Notes under the pieces: generated by a model | What the model saw: the letters and a program-made list of their open reading frames with translations, nothing else | What the model was told of the DNA's origin: nothing | Database searches by the model: none | Part shown: positions 46,875-55,241 of the stretch, in pieces | Layout of the letters: each line of letters begins with the position of its first letter | Numbering within the stretch: position 1 is the first letter of the stretch | DNA from: an uncultured Pelagibacteraceae bacterium | GTDB lineage: Bacteria > Pseudomonadota > Alphaproteobacteria > Pelagibacterales > Pelagibacteraceae | Direction of reading: 5' to 3' | Length of the DNA: 64,000 bases | Assembly: GCA_902628815.1 (NCBI GenBank) | Contig: CACOOK010000002.1 | Location: 59,438 to 123,437, forward strand | Translations under genes and position numbers: made by a program

Positions 46875-48340
46875 TAAAATAATCTATCTAATACTTTAGC
46901 TGATGAGAGCACACCAGGCATTCCTGCGCCCGGATGTGTTCCAGCGCCTACAAAATATAAATTGTTAAATACCTCTGATTGATTGTGGAATCTAAAATAA
47001 GCAGACTGAGAGAATTTTGGTTGAATTGAAAATCCTGAACCATGCAAAGTTGCTAACTCTTTCTCAAAGTAATCTGGAGTTAAATAAAAATCGCTAACAA
47101 CGTTTTGTTTAATTCCAGGCAGTACCGATTTATCCATTTTATCCAAAATAAGATGTTTAAATTTTTCACCTTCTTTAGACCAGTTTATATTAGATAGATT
47201 ATTTGGAACAGGAACTAAAACATAAAAAGCATCTTGATCTTTTGGTGCCATATCAGGATCAGTAGCAGAAGGTCTATGTAAATAATAACTTATGTCCTCA
47301 GACAGTACTTTTTCTTCAAAAATTTTATCTAAATGTTTTTCATAAGAGTTACCAAAATAAATTGTGTGGTGTGCTACATCTTTGTATTGTTTTTTTGAAC
47401 CAAAATAATAAACAAATAATCCCATAGAGTAATCCATTCTTTTCATTTTTTGTTTGAATAAAAAATTATATTTACTTTTTGATTTAATTAAGTTTTGGTA
47501 AACATTTGGAGGATCTGAATTACAAATAATGTAATCGCAATCAATAATTTGAGAATTATTTACTTTTACCCCTTTCACTTTTTTTCCATCTGAAATAATT
47601 TCTGTTACTTCAGCATCTTTTATAATTTTGATATTTTCCTCTTTCATTAATTTTTCTAAAGCTTTAACCACATTCCCAGTTCCTCCCATTGAATAGTGAA
47701 TACCCCATTTTTTCTCTAAAAATAAAATTAAAGTATAAATAGATGTCGTAGTGAAAGGATTTCCACCTACTAGAAGAGGATGCATACTAAAAACTCTTCT
47801 TAATTTTTCATTTGAAATATAATTTGAAACCAACTGATAAACAGATTTATAGCTTTTTAAACTAAGTAAAGACGGAATTTGTTTTAGCATAAAAGTAATA
47901 TTATTAAATGGTTTGTCTGATAAATCTGTGAAACCTTTATTAAAAATTTTTTCAGTAAAATTTACTAATTTATTGTAGCCACTAAAATCTTTGTCAGAAA
48001 ATTTTTTGACCTCTTCTTCCATTGATTTATCATCACCAGAGTAATCGAATGTTTGCCCATCACTAAATACAAACCTGTACCATAAATCTAAAGGTACTAT
48101 ATTAACATAATCAGAAATTTTTTTGTTAAATAGACTAAACAATTCTTGAAAAAGATATGGAGCAGTAATTACTGTAGGACCTCCATCATAAATAAAATTT
48201 CCTTTTCTGAAAACCCTAGCCCTGCCTCCCAAATCAGGATGTTTCTCAACTAAAGTTACATCATATCCTTTAGCCCTAAGTCTTAAAGATGCTGCTAAAC
48301 CACCGAAACCTGAACCTATTATTATTATTTTTTTTGCCAT
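46874..48340 (-). CDS. crtI: Phytoene desaturase
   Basis: This 488-residue FAD-dependent desaturase converts phytoene to lycopene. It has the N-terminal IIGSGFGGLAASLRLRAKG, GGRARVFRKGNFIYDGGPTV and the CrtI C-terminal signature NLYFVGAGTHPGAGMPGVL. Length is standard. It is the first carotenoid gene read after atpF, with only 17 bp between, so it probably shares the F0 transcript. Confidence 0.95.
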   Translation of the reverse strand: MAKKIIIIGSGFGGLAASLRLRAKGYDVTLVEKHPDLGGRARVFRKGNFIYDGGPTVITAPYLFQELFSLFNKKISDYVNIVPLDLWYRFVFSDGQTFDYSGDDKSMEEEVKKFSDKDFSGYNKLVNFTEKIFNKGFTDLSDKPFNNITFMLKQIPSLLSLKSYKSVYQLVSNYISNEKLRRVFSMHPLLVGGNPFTTTSIYTLILFLEKKWGIHYSMGGTGNVVKALEKLMKEENIKIIKDAEVTEIISDGKKVKGVKVNNSQIIDCDYIICNSDPPNVYQNLIKSKSKYNFLFKQKMKRMDYSMGLFVYYFGSKKQYKDVAHHTIYFGNSYEKHLDKIFEEKVLSEDISYYLHRPSATDPDMAPKDQDAFYVLVPVPNNLSNINWSKEGEKFKHLILDKMDKSVLPGIKQNVVSDFYLTPDYFEKELATLHGSGFSIQPKFSQSAYFRFHNQSEVFNNLYFVGAGTHPGAGMPGVLSSAKVLDRLF

Positions 48341-48357
48341 TTTATTTATGGCCTATA

Positions 48358-48855
48358 CTAACTGGATTTTTTCTTAAGTGCTAATTTTGTTTCTTCGACG
48401 CTAGAGCTATAAATTTTATCTAATTTGCTTTTATCAAGAGAGTTTTTTATCAGTTTTTCAACTGACTCCAGAGCTATTTTTACTGATACATTTTTTATGT
48501 CTTTTTCAGCTTGATTTTTTAGCTGTCTAATTCTCTCCTCAGCACTCTTTTTTCTATTTTCCATCAACTTATGAAACTCTTCGTTGGTTTTAATAACGTT
48601 TTTTTCTGCTATCTCATTAGCCTTATTTAACATTTCTTTAACTTCGTTTTTTGCATTACTTATCTTTTTTTCTTGTTCTGTTAAAATATTTTTAGCATCT
48701 TCTTTCAGTTTTTCTGCTTCACTAATTTGATTTTCAATATTTAAAATATTTTGTTCAAGATTTTCTTTAATTTTTTGGGGCACCTTAAAATAAACAAGTA
48801 TCCCAAGGAAAATAAAAAAAGAAACAGTAACCCAGAAAGTCGCATCCATTATCAT
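48358..48855 (-). CDS. atpF: ATP synthase F0 subunit b
   Basis: This 165-residue stator subunit has one N-terminal membrane helix (FWVTVSFFIFLGILVYF) followed by a long charged coiled coil to the end. It pairs with the b' subunit encoded just upstream, as usual in alphaproteobacteria and photosynthetic bacteria. It overlaps b' by 4 bp. The F1 genes are not in this window; split F0 and F1 operons are normal for the class. Confidence 0.92.
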   Translation of the reverse strand: MIMDATFWVTVSFFIFLGILVYFKVPQKIKENLEQNILNIENQISEAEKLKEDAKNILTEQEKKISNAKNEVKEMLNKANEIAEKNVIKTNEEFHKLMENRKKSAEERIRQLKNQAEKDIKNVSVKIALESVEKLIKNSLDKSKLDKIYSSSVEETKLALKKKSS

Positions 48856-49427
48856 AAATATTTGTCTACTTGTTTTTTTGATATCTCTTGTACAGCAGCT
48901 TTAATGCTACTCTCATTCAATTTTTCTCCTGATATATTTTCTATTAAATTAGAAGCTATGTTTTCTGAAATTTTTTGAATTGAGGATAAAGAACTTTTCT
49001 TAAGTTCTGTAATTTCTTTTTGTGCTTTTAAAATTTCTTTTTCAATTTCTTTTTCAATTAAGTTTTTTTTAGATTGGATATTTTTATCCAAAATATTTTT
49101 TGACTCTAATAGTATTTTTGAAACTTCTTTCTTAGCGTTTTCTAAAATAGTATCATATTCTTTTAGTTTTGCTTCAGATTGTTCTTTAAATTCATTAGCG
49201 CTTTCTAAATCCCCTTTAATCTTGTTTTCACGGTCATCTAGATTATTTTTAATTTTTGGTAAGTGGATCTTTGATATTAAAATATAAAGTATCGTAAAAA
49301 CTAATATCAACCAAAATGCTTGTGACGCCCAATAAGTTGGATCCAGCTGAGGCATACCAGCCTCAGCTGCTAATAAATTAGTATTAATAGCTTTAATTGC
49401 TATTAAAAAACTTAAAAGACTTCTCAT
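48852..49427 (-). CDS. atpG: ATP synthase F0 subunit b'
   Basis: This 191-residue b' subunit starts with a hydrophobic leader (RSLLSFLIAIKAI), then MPQLDPTYWASQAFWLILVF, the usual b' entry to its membrane helix, and a coiled coil. I take ATG 49427. A TTG at 49448 would add seven residues and overlap atpE by 11 bp. It lies between atpE and atpF. In other species it is named atpF2 or atpX; its role is to pair with b in the peripheral stalk. Confidence 0.9.
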   Translation of the reverse strand: MRSLLSFLIAIKAINTNLLAAEAGMPQLDPTYWASQAFWLILVFTILYILISKIHLPKIKNNLDDRENKIKGDLESANEFKEQSEAKLKEYDTILENAKKEVSKILLESKNILDKNIQSKKNLIEKEIEKEILKAQKEITELKKSSLSSIQKISENIASNLIENISGEKLNESSIKAAVQEISKKQVDKYL

Positions 49428-49437
49428 ATTCAATTTG

Positions 49438-49665
49438 CTAAAATGCAAATAAAATAATTAGAGCTACTACTAGTCCAAATAATCCCGTCGCTTCTGCTAA
49501 AGCAAAGCCTAACAATAAGTTAGGGAATTGTTTTTGAGCTGCAGATGGATTTCTCATTGCTCCAGATAGGTAGTTACCGAAAATAATTCCAATACCTACT
49601 CCAGCTCCAGCTAATGCGATTGCAGCAAGACCTGCTCCAATCATTTTTGCCGCTTCTAACTCCAT
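49438..49665 (-). CDS. atpE: ATP synthase F0 subunit c
   Basis: This 75-residue ring subunit has two membrane helices joined by a polar loop with RNPSAAQKQ. The ion-binding carboxylate is Glu58 in GFALAEATGLFGL. Helix one has no Gln at the sodium-ligand position (it is Gly/Ala-rich, AGAGVGIGIIFGNYL), so a proton-driven ring is expected. It is flanked by atpB and b'. The ribosome site AGGAGG-like AAAGGAGGAAAA before the start is one of the strongest in the window, fitting the high copy number of c. Confidence 0.96.
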   Translation of the reverse strand: MELEAAKMIGAGLAAIALAGAGVGIGIIFGNYLSGAMRNPSAAQKQFPNLLLGFALAEATGLFGLVVALIILFAF

Positions 49666-49680
49666 TTTTCCTCCTTTTGT

Positions 49681-50415
49681 TTAATGGTGTAAATTTAATG
49701 CATCATTCAAATAAATGCAGGTTAATATTGCAAAGACATAGGCTTGCAAAAAAGCTACTAGAATTTCTAAGCCTGTCAGTGCTACAGAAAAACCAAGTGG
49801 TAACCATCCCCCTAATATTCCTAAACTTACTACAAAACCTCCAAAAACTTTTAACATTGTATGACCTGCCATCATATTTGCAAATAAACGAACTGACAAA
49901 CTTACTGGTCTACTTAAATAAGAAATAATTTCTATAATAGTAATTAATGGTAAAAGCACGACAGGAACGCCGCTTGGTACAAAAATACTCAAATATTTGA
50001 TACCGTGTTTAAAAAAACCAATGATTGTTACTGCTACAAAAATAAATAATGCCATAATTAAGGTAACAATTATATGACTCGTAACAGTAAACGAGTAAGG
50101 CAGCATTCCTACCATGTTACAAAATAAGACAAACATGAATAAACTAAAAATAAATGGAAAATAGGGTTTTGCTTTTGACCCCGCAGTATCGCTAATCATC
50201 TTAGCAACAAATGAATAAAATAGTTCGGCAATTAACTGGATTTTACCTGGAACGATTCTTTTTTCTTTTGATCCTAAAAATAAAAATAATATTATAATTG
50301 AGGCACTTATTACCATAAATAAACTTGCGTTAGTAAAAGAAAGATCTAATCCTGCAATTTTTATTTCTGGCCCGATCTTATGGACCGTAAATTGTTGCAT
50401 TGGGTTACTTGCCAT
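49681..50415 (-). CDS. atpB: ATP synthase F0 subunit a
   Basis: This 244-residue proton-channel subunit has the essential Arg176 in SRPVSLSVRLFANMMAGH, which faces the c-ring carboxylate. Other landmarks are LFYSFVAKMISDTAG, NMVGMLPYSFTVTSH and GLEILVAFLQAYVFAILTCIYLND (last 13 residues typical). Five or six hydrophobic helices are visible. Gene order atpI-atpB-atpE-b'-b is standard for alphaproteobacteria. Confidence 0.96.
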   Translation of the reverse strand: MASNPMQQFTVHKIGPEIKIAGLDLSFTNASLFMVISASIIILFLFLGSKEKRIVPGKIQLIAELFYSFVAKMISDTAGSKAKPYFPFIFSLFMFVLFCNMVGMLPYSFTVTSHIIVTLIMALFIFVAVTIIGFFKHGIKYLSIFVPSGVPVVLLPLITIIEIISYLSRPVSLSVRLFANMMAGHTMLKVFGGFVVSLGILGGWLPLGFSVALTGLEILVAFLQAYVFAILTCIYLNDALNLHH

Positions 50416-50422
50416 ATAAATT

Positions 50423-50707
50423 TTAGTCCTTTTTTTGCATTTTATTTGCTGCCTTAATCACATTCAACATGCCTGCCGCCGCTCCTAAAAAAAAGAAAAT
50501 TATTATTAACCAAGGTTTAGTATCAAACCAGCTATCTAAAATAAACCCAATTATTGTCCCAACCGCCACTGCTGCAACTAGTTCTGTGCCTAACTTAAAA
50601 GCGATGCCCATAAAAGAGCCTCGATTTTCTTTGCCATTTTGTATCTCACTTTTTATTTTAGATTTTGCAATTTTTAGGCGAGTTTTAAAATCTTCAGGTA
50701 TTGTCAT
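50423..50707 (-). CDS. atpI: AtpI-type F0 assembly protein
   Basis: This 94-residue protein has a polar N-terminus and two membrane helices (TELVAAVAVGTIIGFILD and LIIIFFFLGAAAGMLNVI). It carries the AtpI/AtpZ pattern and sits immediately upstream of atpB. Family members help c-ring assembly or divalent-cation transport; which applies here is not visible. It starts 10 bp after smc ends, so the F0 operon may be read from promoters further upstream. Confidence 0.85.
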   Translation of the reverse strand: MTIPEDFKTRLKIAKSKIKSEIQNGKENRGSFMGIAFKLGTELVAAVAVGTIIGFILDSWFDTKPWLIIIFFFLGAAAGMLNVIKAANKMQKKD

Positions 50708-50717
50708 TTAATTTTTT

Positions 50718-53162
50718 TTAAGCAACCAATTCTTCGGCCCTCTGTAGGTCAACGGAAACAAGTTGGCTTATACCTTGTTCAGCCATAGTGACACCGTAAA
50801 GTCTATCCATTCTAGACATCGTTAAAGCGTGATGAGTTATAATTATAAATTTCGTATTAGTGATTTTTGTCAAATCATCTAGTAGACCGCAAAATCTTGT
50901 TACATTAGCATCATCTAAAGGAGCATCGACCTCGTCTAAGACACAAATAGGTGAGGGATTAACTAAAAAAACTGCAAAAACTAATGATAGTGCTGTAAGA
51001 GCCTGTTCACCTCCTGAAAGCAATGTTATAGATTGAAGTCTCTTCCCAGGTGGAGATACAAACATTTCTAAGCCAGCTTCAAGAGGATCATCAGAGTCAA
51101 CCAATTCTATTTTTGCAGTCCCTCCATTAAAAAGTTTTGTGTATACTTCATTAAATTTTCTATTTACTCTAGAATAAGCATCTAATAATCGTTCTCTACC
51201 TTTTTGATTTAATTCATCAATACTACTTTTAAGTTTTACAATCGCAGAATACAAATCAGCTCTATCGTCTTCCATCTTTTTAATTTCTGATTCATATTTT
51301 TTGGTTTCCTCGTCAGCCCTGAGGTTCACTGAACCAAAAGACTCACGAAGTTTCTTAGTTTTTTCTATTTTTTCTTTTTGATCTTCGATTGATGGAAAAT
51401 TTTCAATTTCTAAATCGTTCAAATCTGAATGCGGTAAAATTGAGGTTTCGTTTTCTATATTGAGTTCATTTTTAACTGAATAAAGCAAATCTTTTTTTCT
51501 ATTCTCAATACCCTCTACAGTAGCTTCGTTTCTAGCTTTATTTTCTTTTAAATCAGTAAGTTTCAATTGAATTTCTCTTAGATTTTCATTAATTTTACTA
51601 TACTTCTTTTCTGCCTCAACTAATTCATTTTCAATTTCTTCATTTCTTTTTTTGATGTTTTCCATATTTTGTAAATTTTGACCTTTAATAGTTGCGATTC
51701 TCTCAGGATTTTTTCGATTTTCAATAATCTCTAACTTTATTTTGTTAGTTCTTTCATTAAGTTCAGATATCATTTTTTCTGAATTTATTTTTAAATTTCT
51801 CCAATTTTCTAATTCTATATCAATATTTTTTATTCTTTCTTTCCTTTTTATTGAGTCACTCTCTATAGACTTATTTTTTCCATATTTTTCTGCGTATTCT
51901 TCTTGTGACAGTGTTATTTTTTTTACCAATCTTTTTAATTCTTTAAATGTATCTTTTGAAAGCTTTATATCGTTATCAATATCATCTTCAATCCTATCTA
52001 ATATACCATCTAATTGATTTTGCAGTTTCTCTAAATCTGTTTTTGATTTTTGAAGTTCTTTAGATGAATTATTTTCTACATCAAGTAGCTTATTTTCTGT
52101 ATAAAGAAGATCTTCTTTTTCTTTTGATATCCTCTTTTCATTAAGATCAGCATCTAAAGAAATACTTTTTTCTCTTTCAAGATCAGACTCGACTGTTTTA
52201 ATTGATTTTTCTAATTTATCTTGTAACGATTTTACTCTCGCTTCCTCTTCTACTAGGCTAGATATATCTAAATTTAATTTCTGCAAAGTTGCTGCACTTT
52301 CCATTTTTTTATCTCTCAGAGGAGCTAATTTTTTATTTTCCTCTTCCAATAAAGTATTGTTGTGATTATAGTCTATATTAATCGCGCTAATTTCGTCGTC
52401 CAATTCACTAATCTTTTCTAAAATTAGCTTTTTATCTTTCTCTATTTCTCTGATTTTTAAAAAATATAAACCTGCTTCTATTTTTTTTATTTGATTTGAA
52501 ATCTCTTTGTATTTAGTGGCTTCTTCTGCTTGTTTTTTTAAATTATCTAGCTGTTTTTGCTGCTGTCGTTTTAACTCATCTGCTCTTTTAAGATTGTTTT
52601 CTGCAGCATTTAATCTAGTTTCAGCCTCTTGTCTCCTAACATGAATACCTGATATGCCTGCCGCTTCTTCAAGTATTGATTTTCTCTCAATTGGTTTTGA
52701 GGTTACTAACTGACCAATTCTTCCCTGACTAATCAGAGAAGGTGAGTGTGCGCCTGTCGAAAGATCAGCAAAAAAAGTTTGAACATCTTTAGCTCTAACT
52801 TCCTTATCATTGATATAATATTTAGAACCCTTATCTTTTTCAATTTTTCTTTTAACAGATATTTCTTCAAATTCTTTATATTGAACCGGACCACTTTTTT
52901 CTTGGTTGTCTATTAATAAAGCAACTTCAGAAATATTTTTTGATGGTCTATTCGATGTTCCAGAAAAAATTACATCTTCCATGCCTGAACCCCTTATACT
53001 CTTTGCTGAATTTTCCCCCATACACCATCTTAACGCTTCGACTATATTAGATTTACCGCAACCATTTGGACCCACAATTCCAGTAAGACCTTTTTCTATA
53101 AGAATAGTTGTTTTTTCAGAAAAAGATTTGAAGCCTGTCATTTCTAAATTCTTAAATTTCAT
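50718..53162 (-). CDS. smc: Chromosome segregation SMC protein, short and apparently hingeless
   Basis: SMC proteins compact and segregate chromosomes. The head halves are intact: GPNGCGKSN Walker A (31-39), QGRIGQLV and LEEAAGISG early, then LLSGGEQALTALSL (signature 715-720) and PICVLDEVDAPLDDANV (Walker B). The length is 814 residues against about 1150 in other alphaproteobacteria. Both coiled-coil arms are shortened (about 170-650 in all) and I find no globular hinge between them. The frame is continuous, so this is an in-frame loss, not a break. scpA and scpB are not in the window. Upstream is the DsbA-like gene, the common alphaproteobacterial neighbour. Confidence 0.93.
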   Translation of the reverse strand: MKFKNLEMTGFKSFSEKTTILIEKGLTGIVGPNGCGKSNIVEALRWCMGENSAKSIRGSGMEDVIFSGTSNRPSKNISEVALLIDNQEKSGPVQYKEFEEISVKRKIEKDKGSKYYINDKEVRAKDVQTFFADLSTGAHSPSLISQGRIGQLVTSKPIERKSILEEAAGISGIHVRRQEAETRLNAAENNLKRADELKRQQQKQLDNLKKQAEEATKYKEISNQIKKIEAGLYFLKIREIEKDKKLILEKISELDDEISAINIDYNHNNTLLEEENKKLAPLRDKKMESAATLQKLNLDISSLVEEEARVKSLQDKLEKSIKTVESDLEREKSISLDADLNEKRISKEKEDLLYTENKLLDVENNSSKELQKSKTDLEKLQNQLDGILDRIEDDIDNDIKLSKDTFKELKRLVKKITLSQEEYAEKYGKNKSIESDSIKRKERIKNIDIELENWRNLKINSEKMISELNERTNKIKLEIIENRKNPERIATIKGQNLQNMENIKKRNEEIENELVEAEKKYSKINENLREIQLKLTDLKENKARNEATVEGIENRKKDLLYSVKNELNIENETSILPHSDLNDLEIENFPSIEDQKEKIEKTKKLRESFGSVNLRADEETKKYESEIKKMEDDRADLYSAIVKLKSSIDELNQKGRERLLDAYSRVNRKFNEVYTKLFNGGTAKIELVDSDDPLEAGLEMFVSPPGKRLQSITLLSGGEQALTALSLVFAVFLVNPSPICVLDEVDAPLDDANVTRFCGLLDDLTKITNTKFIIITHHALTMSRMDRLYGVTMAEQGISQLVSVDLQRAEELVA

Positions 53163-53179
53163 TTAAATAATCCATATTT

Positions 53180-53773
53180 TTATAAATTTTTCTCTATTTC
53201 TTTTCTAAATTTTAAATATTCTATTTTTCCGGTATATTTCTTATCATTAATAATTACTGTTGGTGTAGAATCAATTTTGTATTTACTTTGAGCTTCAATC
53301 CTTGAATTTAAAATTTCATCTTGTGATTTGTCATTTTTAAGACATTTATCCATTTCTTCATTTTTTAAACCAACTTGTGCGCCAATTGTTTTAATTGATT
53401 CATTAATTTTATTTATATCAGATCCAACTGCCCAAATTTTTTGTTTTTTGTAAATTTCACCAAGAAATTTAAACCTTTTATCGTTATCAACATGGCATCT
53501 TAAAATTATTTCAGCGTTTAGCGCTGCTAGATCTAATGGAAAAGGATGATGCTCAAATCTCACTAGACCCTCATCTATAAAATCCTTTTTCATTTGATAA
53601 AAAATTTTTGAATGCCAATTTGCGCATGCAGGACAAGTCAAAGAGGAAAAAACTTTAACAGTCACTTTTGCACCAGCCTCTCCATAACTAAGAATTTTAC
53701 TCTTTGCTTCTGCTGAAAATATAATAAATCCTAAAAATAATACTTTATAAAATATTCTATTTATTTCTCTCAT
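53180..53773 (-). CDS. DsbA-family thioredoxin-fold protein
   Basis: This 197-residue periplasmic protein has a signal peptide (VLFLGFIIFSAEA) and the active site C-P-A-C in SLTCPACANWH, about residue 45. RFEHHPFPLDLAALNAE and the cis-Pro loop DSTPTVIINDKKYTG follow. It resembles alphaproteobacterial DsbA-like or BdbD-like proteins that form or isomerise disulfides. It sits between DUF721 (17 bp overlap) and smc, an order conserved in alphaproteobacteria. The partner is unknown. Confidence 0.88.
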   Translation of the reverse strand: MREINRIFYKVLFLGFIIFSAEAKSKILSYGEAGAKVTVKVFSSLTCPACANWHSKIFYQMKKDFIDEGLVRFEHHPFPLDLAALNAEIILRCHVDNDKRFKFLGEIYKKQKIWAVGSDINKINESIKTIGAQVGLKNEEMDKCLKNDKSQDEILNSRIEAQSKYKIDSTPTVIINDKKYTGKIEYLKFRKEIEKNL

Positions 53774-54242
53774 TGTAAGCCTTTAAAAATTTACCTAAAG
53801 AGTTTTTGAGTTCAATATTGTCAACCTTTTTAATTTTCTCATTTATTTTTTTTAAATTTTTTATTTTTGGTAAAATTTTATTTTGTTTAATTATTTTATC
53901 TTGGACAATTTTTAGTATAACATTTTTGATACAGTTGTATCCAAAAAAACTATTAATCTTATCAATAATTTCATTTTTATTGTACTCAACTTCCATTTCT
54001 TTTCCATGTATTACATTTAAAACCAAGGTACCATCTTTCATATCTTTCCCCATTTTTACTGTAATAGGATAGCACGAGTCAGATATCTTATTATTTAAAA
54101 TCTTTGCCCAGTTATCGACGATATTAGAATAGTTATAACCACCTTTTCTCAAATGTTTTTTTAAAGTTTTCGGAATTGAACTTGAAAATGGACGCAGGCC
54201 TTGTATGAAAGTATTCGTTTTATTATTATTTTTGTTATGCAT
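53757..54242 (-). CDS. DUF721 (DciA-like) protein
   Basis: This 161-residue protein has the DUF721 region LKKHLRKGGYNYSNIVDNWAKILN followed by a small beta-rich half (GTLVLNVIHGKEMEVEY); only parts of it are distinctive. DciA-type members load the replicative helicase in bacteria lacking DnaC. That role is possible but not shown. The tail is Lys-rich. Its ATG is the mirror half of the mutY ATG, as both starts are read from the palindrome ATGCAT at 54237-54242. Confidence 0.75.
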   Translation of the reverse strand: MHNKNNNKTNTFIQGLRPFSSSIPKTLKKHLRKGGYNYSNIVDNWAKILNNKISDSCYPITVKMGKDMKDGTLVLNVIHGKEMEVEYNKNEIIDKINSFFGYNCIKNVILKIVQDKIIKQNKILPKIKNLKKINEKIKKVDNIELKNSLGKFLKAYNERNK

Positions 54243-55241
54243 TTAAATTCAACTTTATCAAAAAAAATTTTAGCTTGGTACGATAATAACAAAAGAGATC
54301 TACCTTGGCGTGTTAGCAAAAAGTCACCTAGAAAGCTATATTATAGGCTTTTAAGTGAATTTATGTTGCAACAAACGCAAGTAAAAACAGTAATTCCTTA
54401 TTTTAAGAAATTTACTAAAAAATTTAAGACTTTAAATTCTTTATCAAAGAGCAATCAGAGAGAAATTTTAAAGATGTGGGAAGGGCTTGGCTATTATAGA
54501 AGAGCAAGAAATCTTCTTGCATGTTCTATAGAATTAGTAAACAATTATAATTTAAAACTTCCAAAAACTTTAAAAGAATTAAAAAAGCTTCCAGGTGTAG
54601 GCAATTATACAGCTAACGCTTTACTAGGATTAGTTTATAATAAACCAACTCTAGCCGTTGATGGTAACGTAAAAAGAGTATTTTCAAGATATTTAAACAA
54701 AAGTGAAAATAAAATTAATTTTGATAAATTGATTGAAAAAAATAAAAAAAAACTTTTTAATACCAATCGTAATGCTGAATTTTTAGAGGCTTTCATGGAA
54801 TTTGGTGCTTTAGTTTGCAAACCAAAAGACCCAAATTGTCATACATGTTGTTTGAATAAAACTTGTAAGTATTTTAAATCTAACAATAAAATTAAAAGTT
54901 TTAGAAAAAAAATGATGAAAAATAAAGATTACGATATTTTTTGTTATATAAACAAAAACAGACAAATTGCATTGACTAAAAATAGTCAGATTAGCTTTTT
55001 AAAAGATTTTAATTTGCCAAAGATTAAAGAGGCTAAAAACTTTTCAAAAAAACAAAGTTGGAAATTTCTCAAAAATTACAAAAATTCAATTTCAAATTTG
55101 AAATTAAATATTAACTTATACTATAAATTTTCAAATAAAATTCCATCAATGTATAAATGGTATTCTTTAAGAGAAAACAATGAAGAGTTTATCCCAAGCT
55201 TTACTAAAAAAATTTTTAGACAAGTATCTACTTTATTCTAA
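54237..55241 (+). CDS. mutY: A/G-specific adenine glycosylase
   Basis: MutY removes adenine mispaired with 8-oxoguanine. The start is ATG 54237, giving 334 residues. AWYDNNKRDLPWR opens the domain, MLQQTQVKTVIPYF is typical, and the helix-hairpin-helix with catalytic Asp is LPGVGNYTANALLGLVYNKPTLAVDGNV (ends quoted in part: LPGVGNYTA and AVDGNVKRV). The 4Fe-4S ligands follow C-x6-C-x2-C-x5-C at CKPKDPNCHTCCLNKTC. A shortened C-terminal NUDIX-like region follows. No Shine-Dalgarno is visible. Confidence 0.94.
   Translation: MHLNSTLSKKILAWYDNNKRDLPWRVSKKSPRKLYYRLLSEFMLQQTQVKTVIPYFKKFTKKFKTLNSLSKSNQREILKMWEGLGYYRRARNLLACSIELVNNYNLKLPKTLKELKKLPGVGNYTANALLGLVYNKPTLAVDGNVKRVFSRYLNKSENKINFDKLIEKNKKKLFNTNRNAEFLEAFMEFGALVCKPKDPNCHTCCLNKTCKYFKSNNKIKSFRKKMMKNKDYDIFCYINKNRQIALTKNSQISFLKDFNLPKIKEAKNFSKKQSWKFLKNYKNSISNLKLNINLYYKFSNKIPSMYKWYSLRENNEEFIPSFTKKIFRQVSTLF

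Noticed and set aside
50718..53162. smc as a frameshifted or broken gene
   Set aside because: The frame is open from start to stop and both head halves lie in it, so an in-frame shortening is the better reading.
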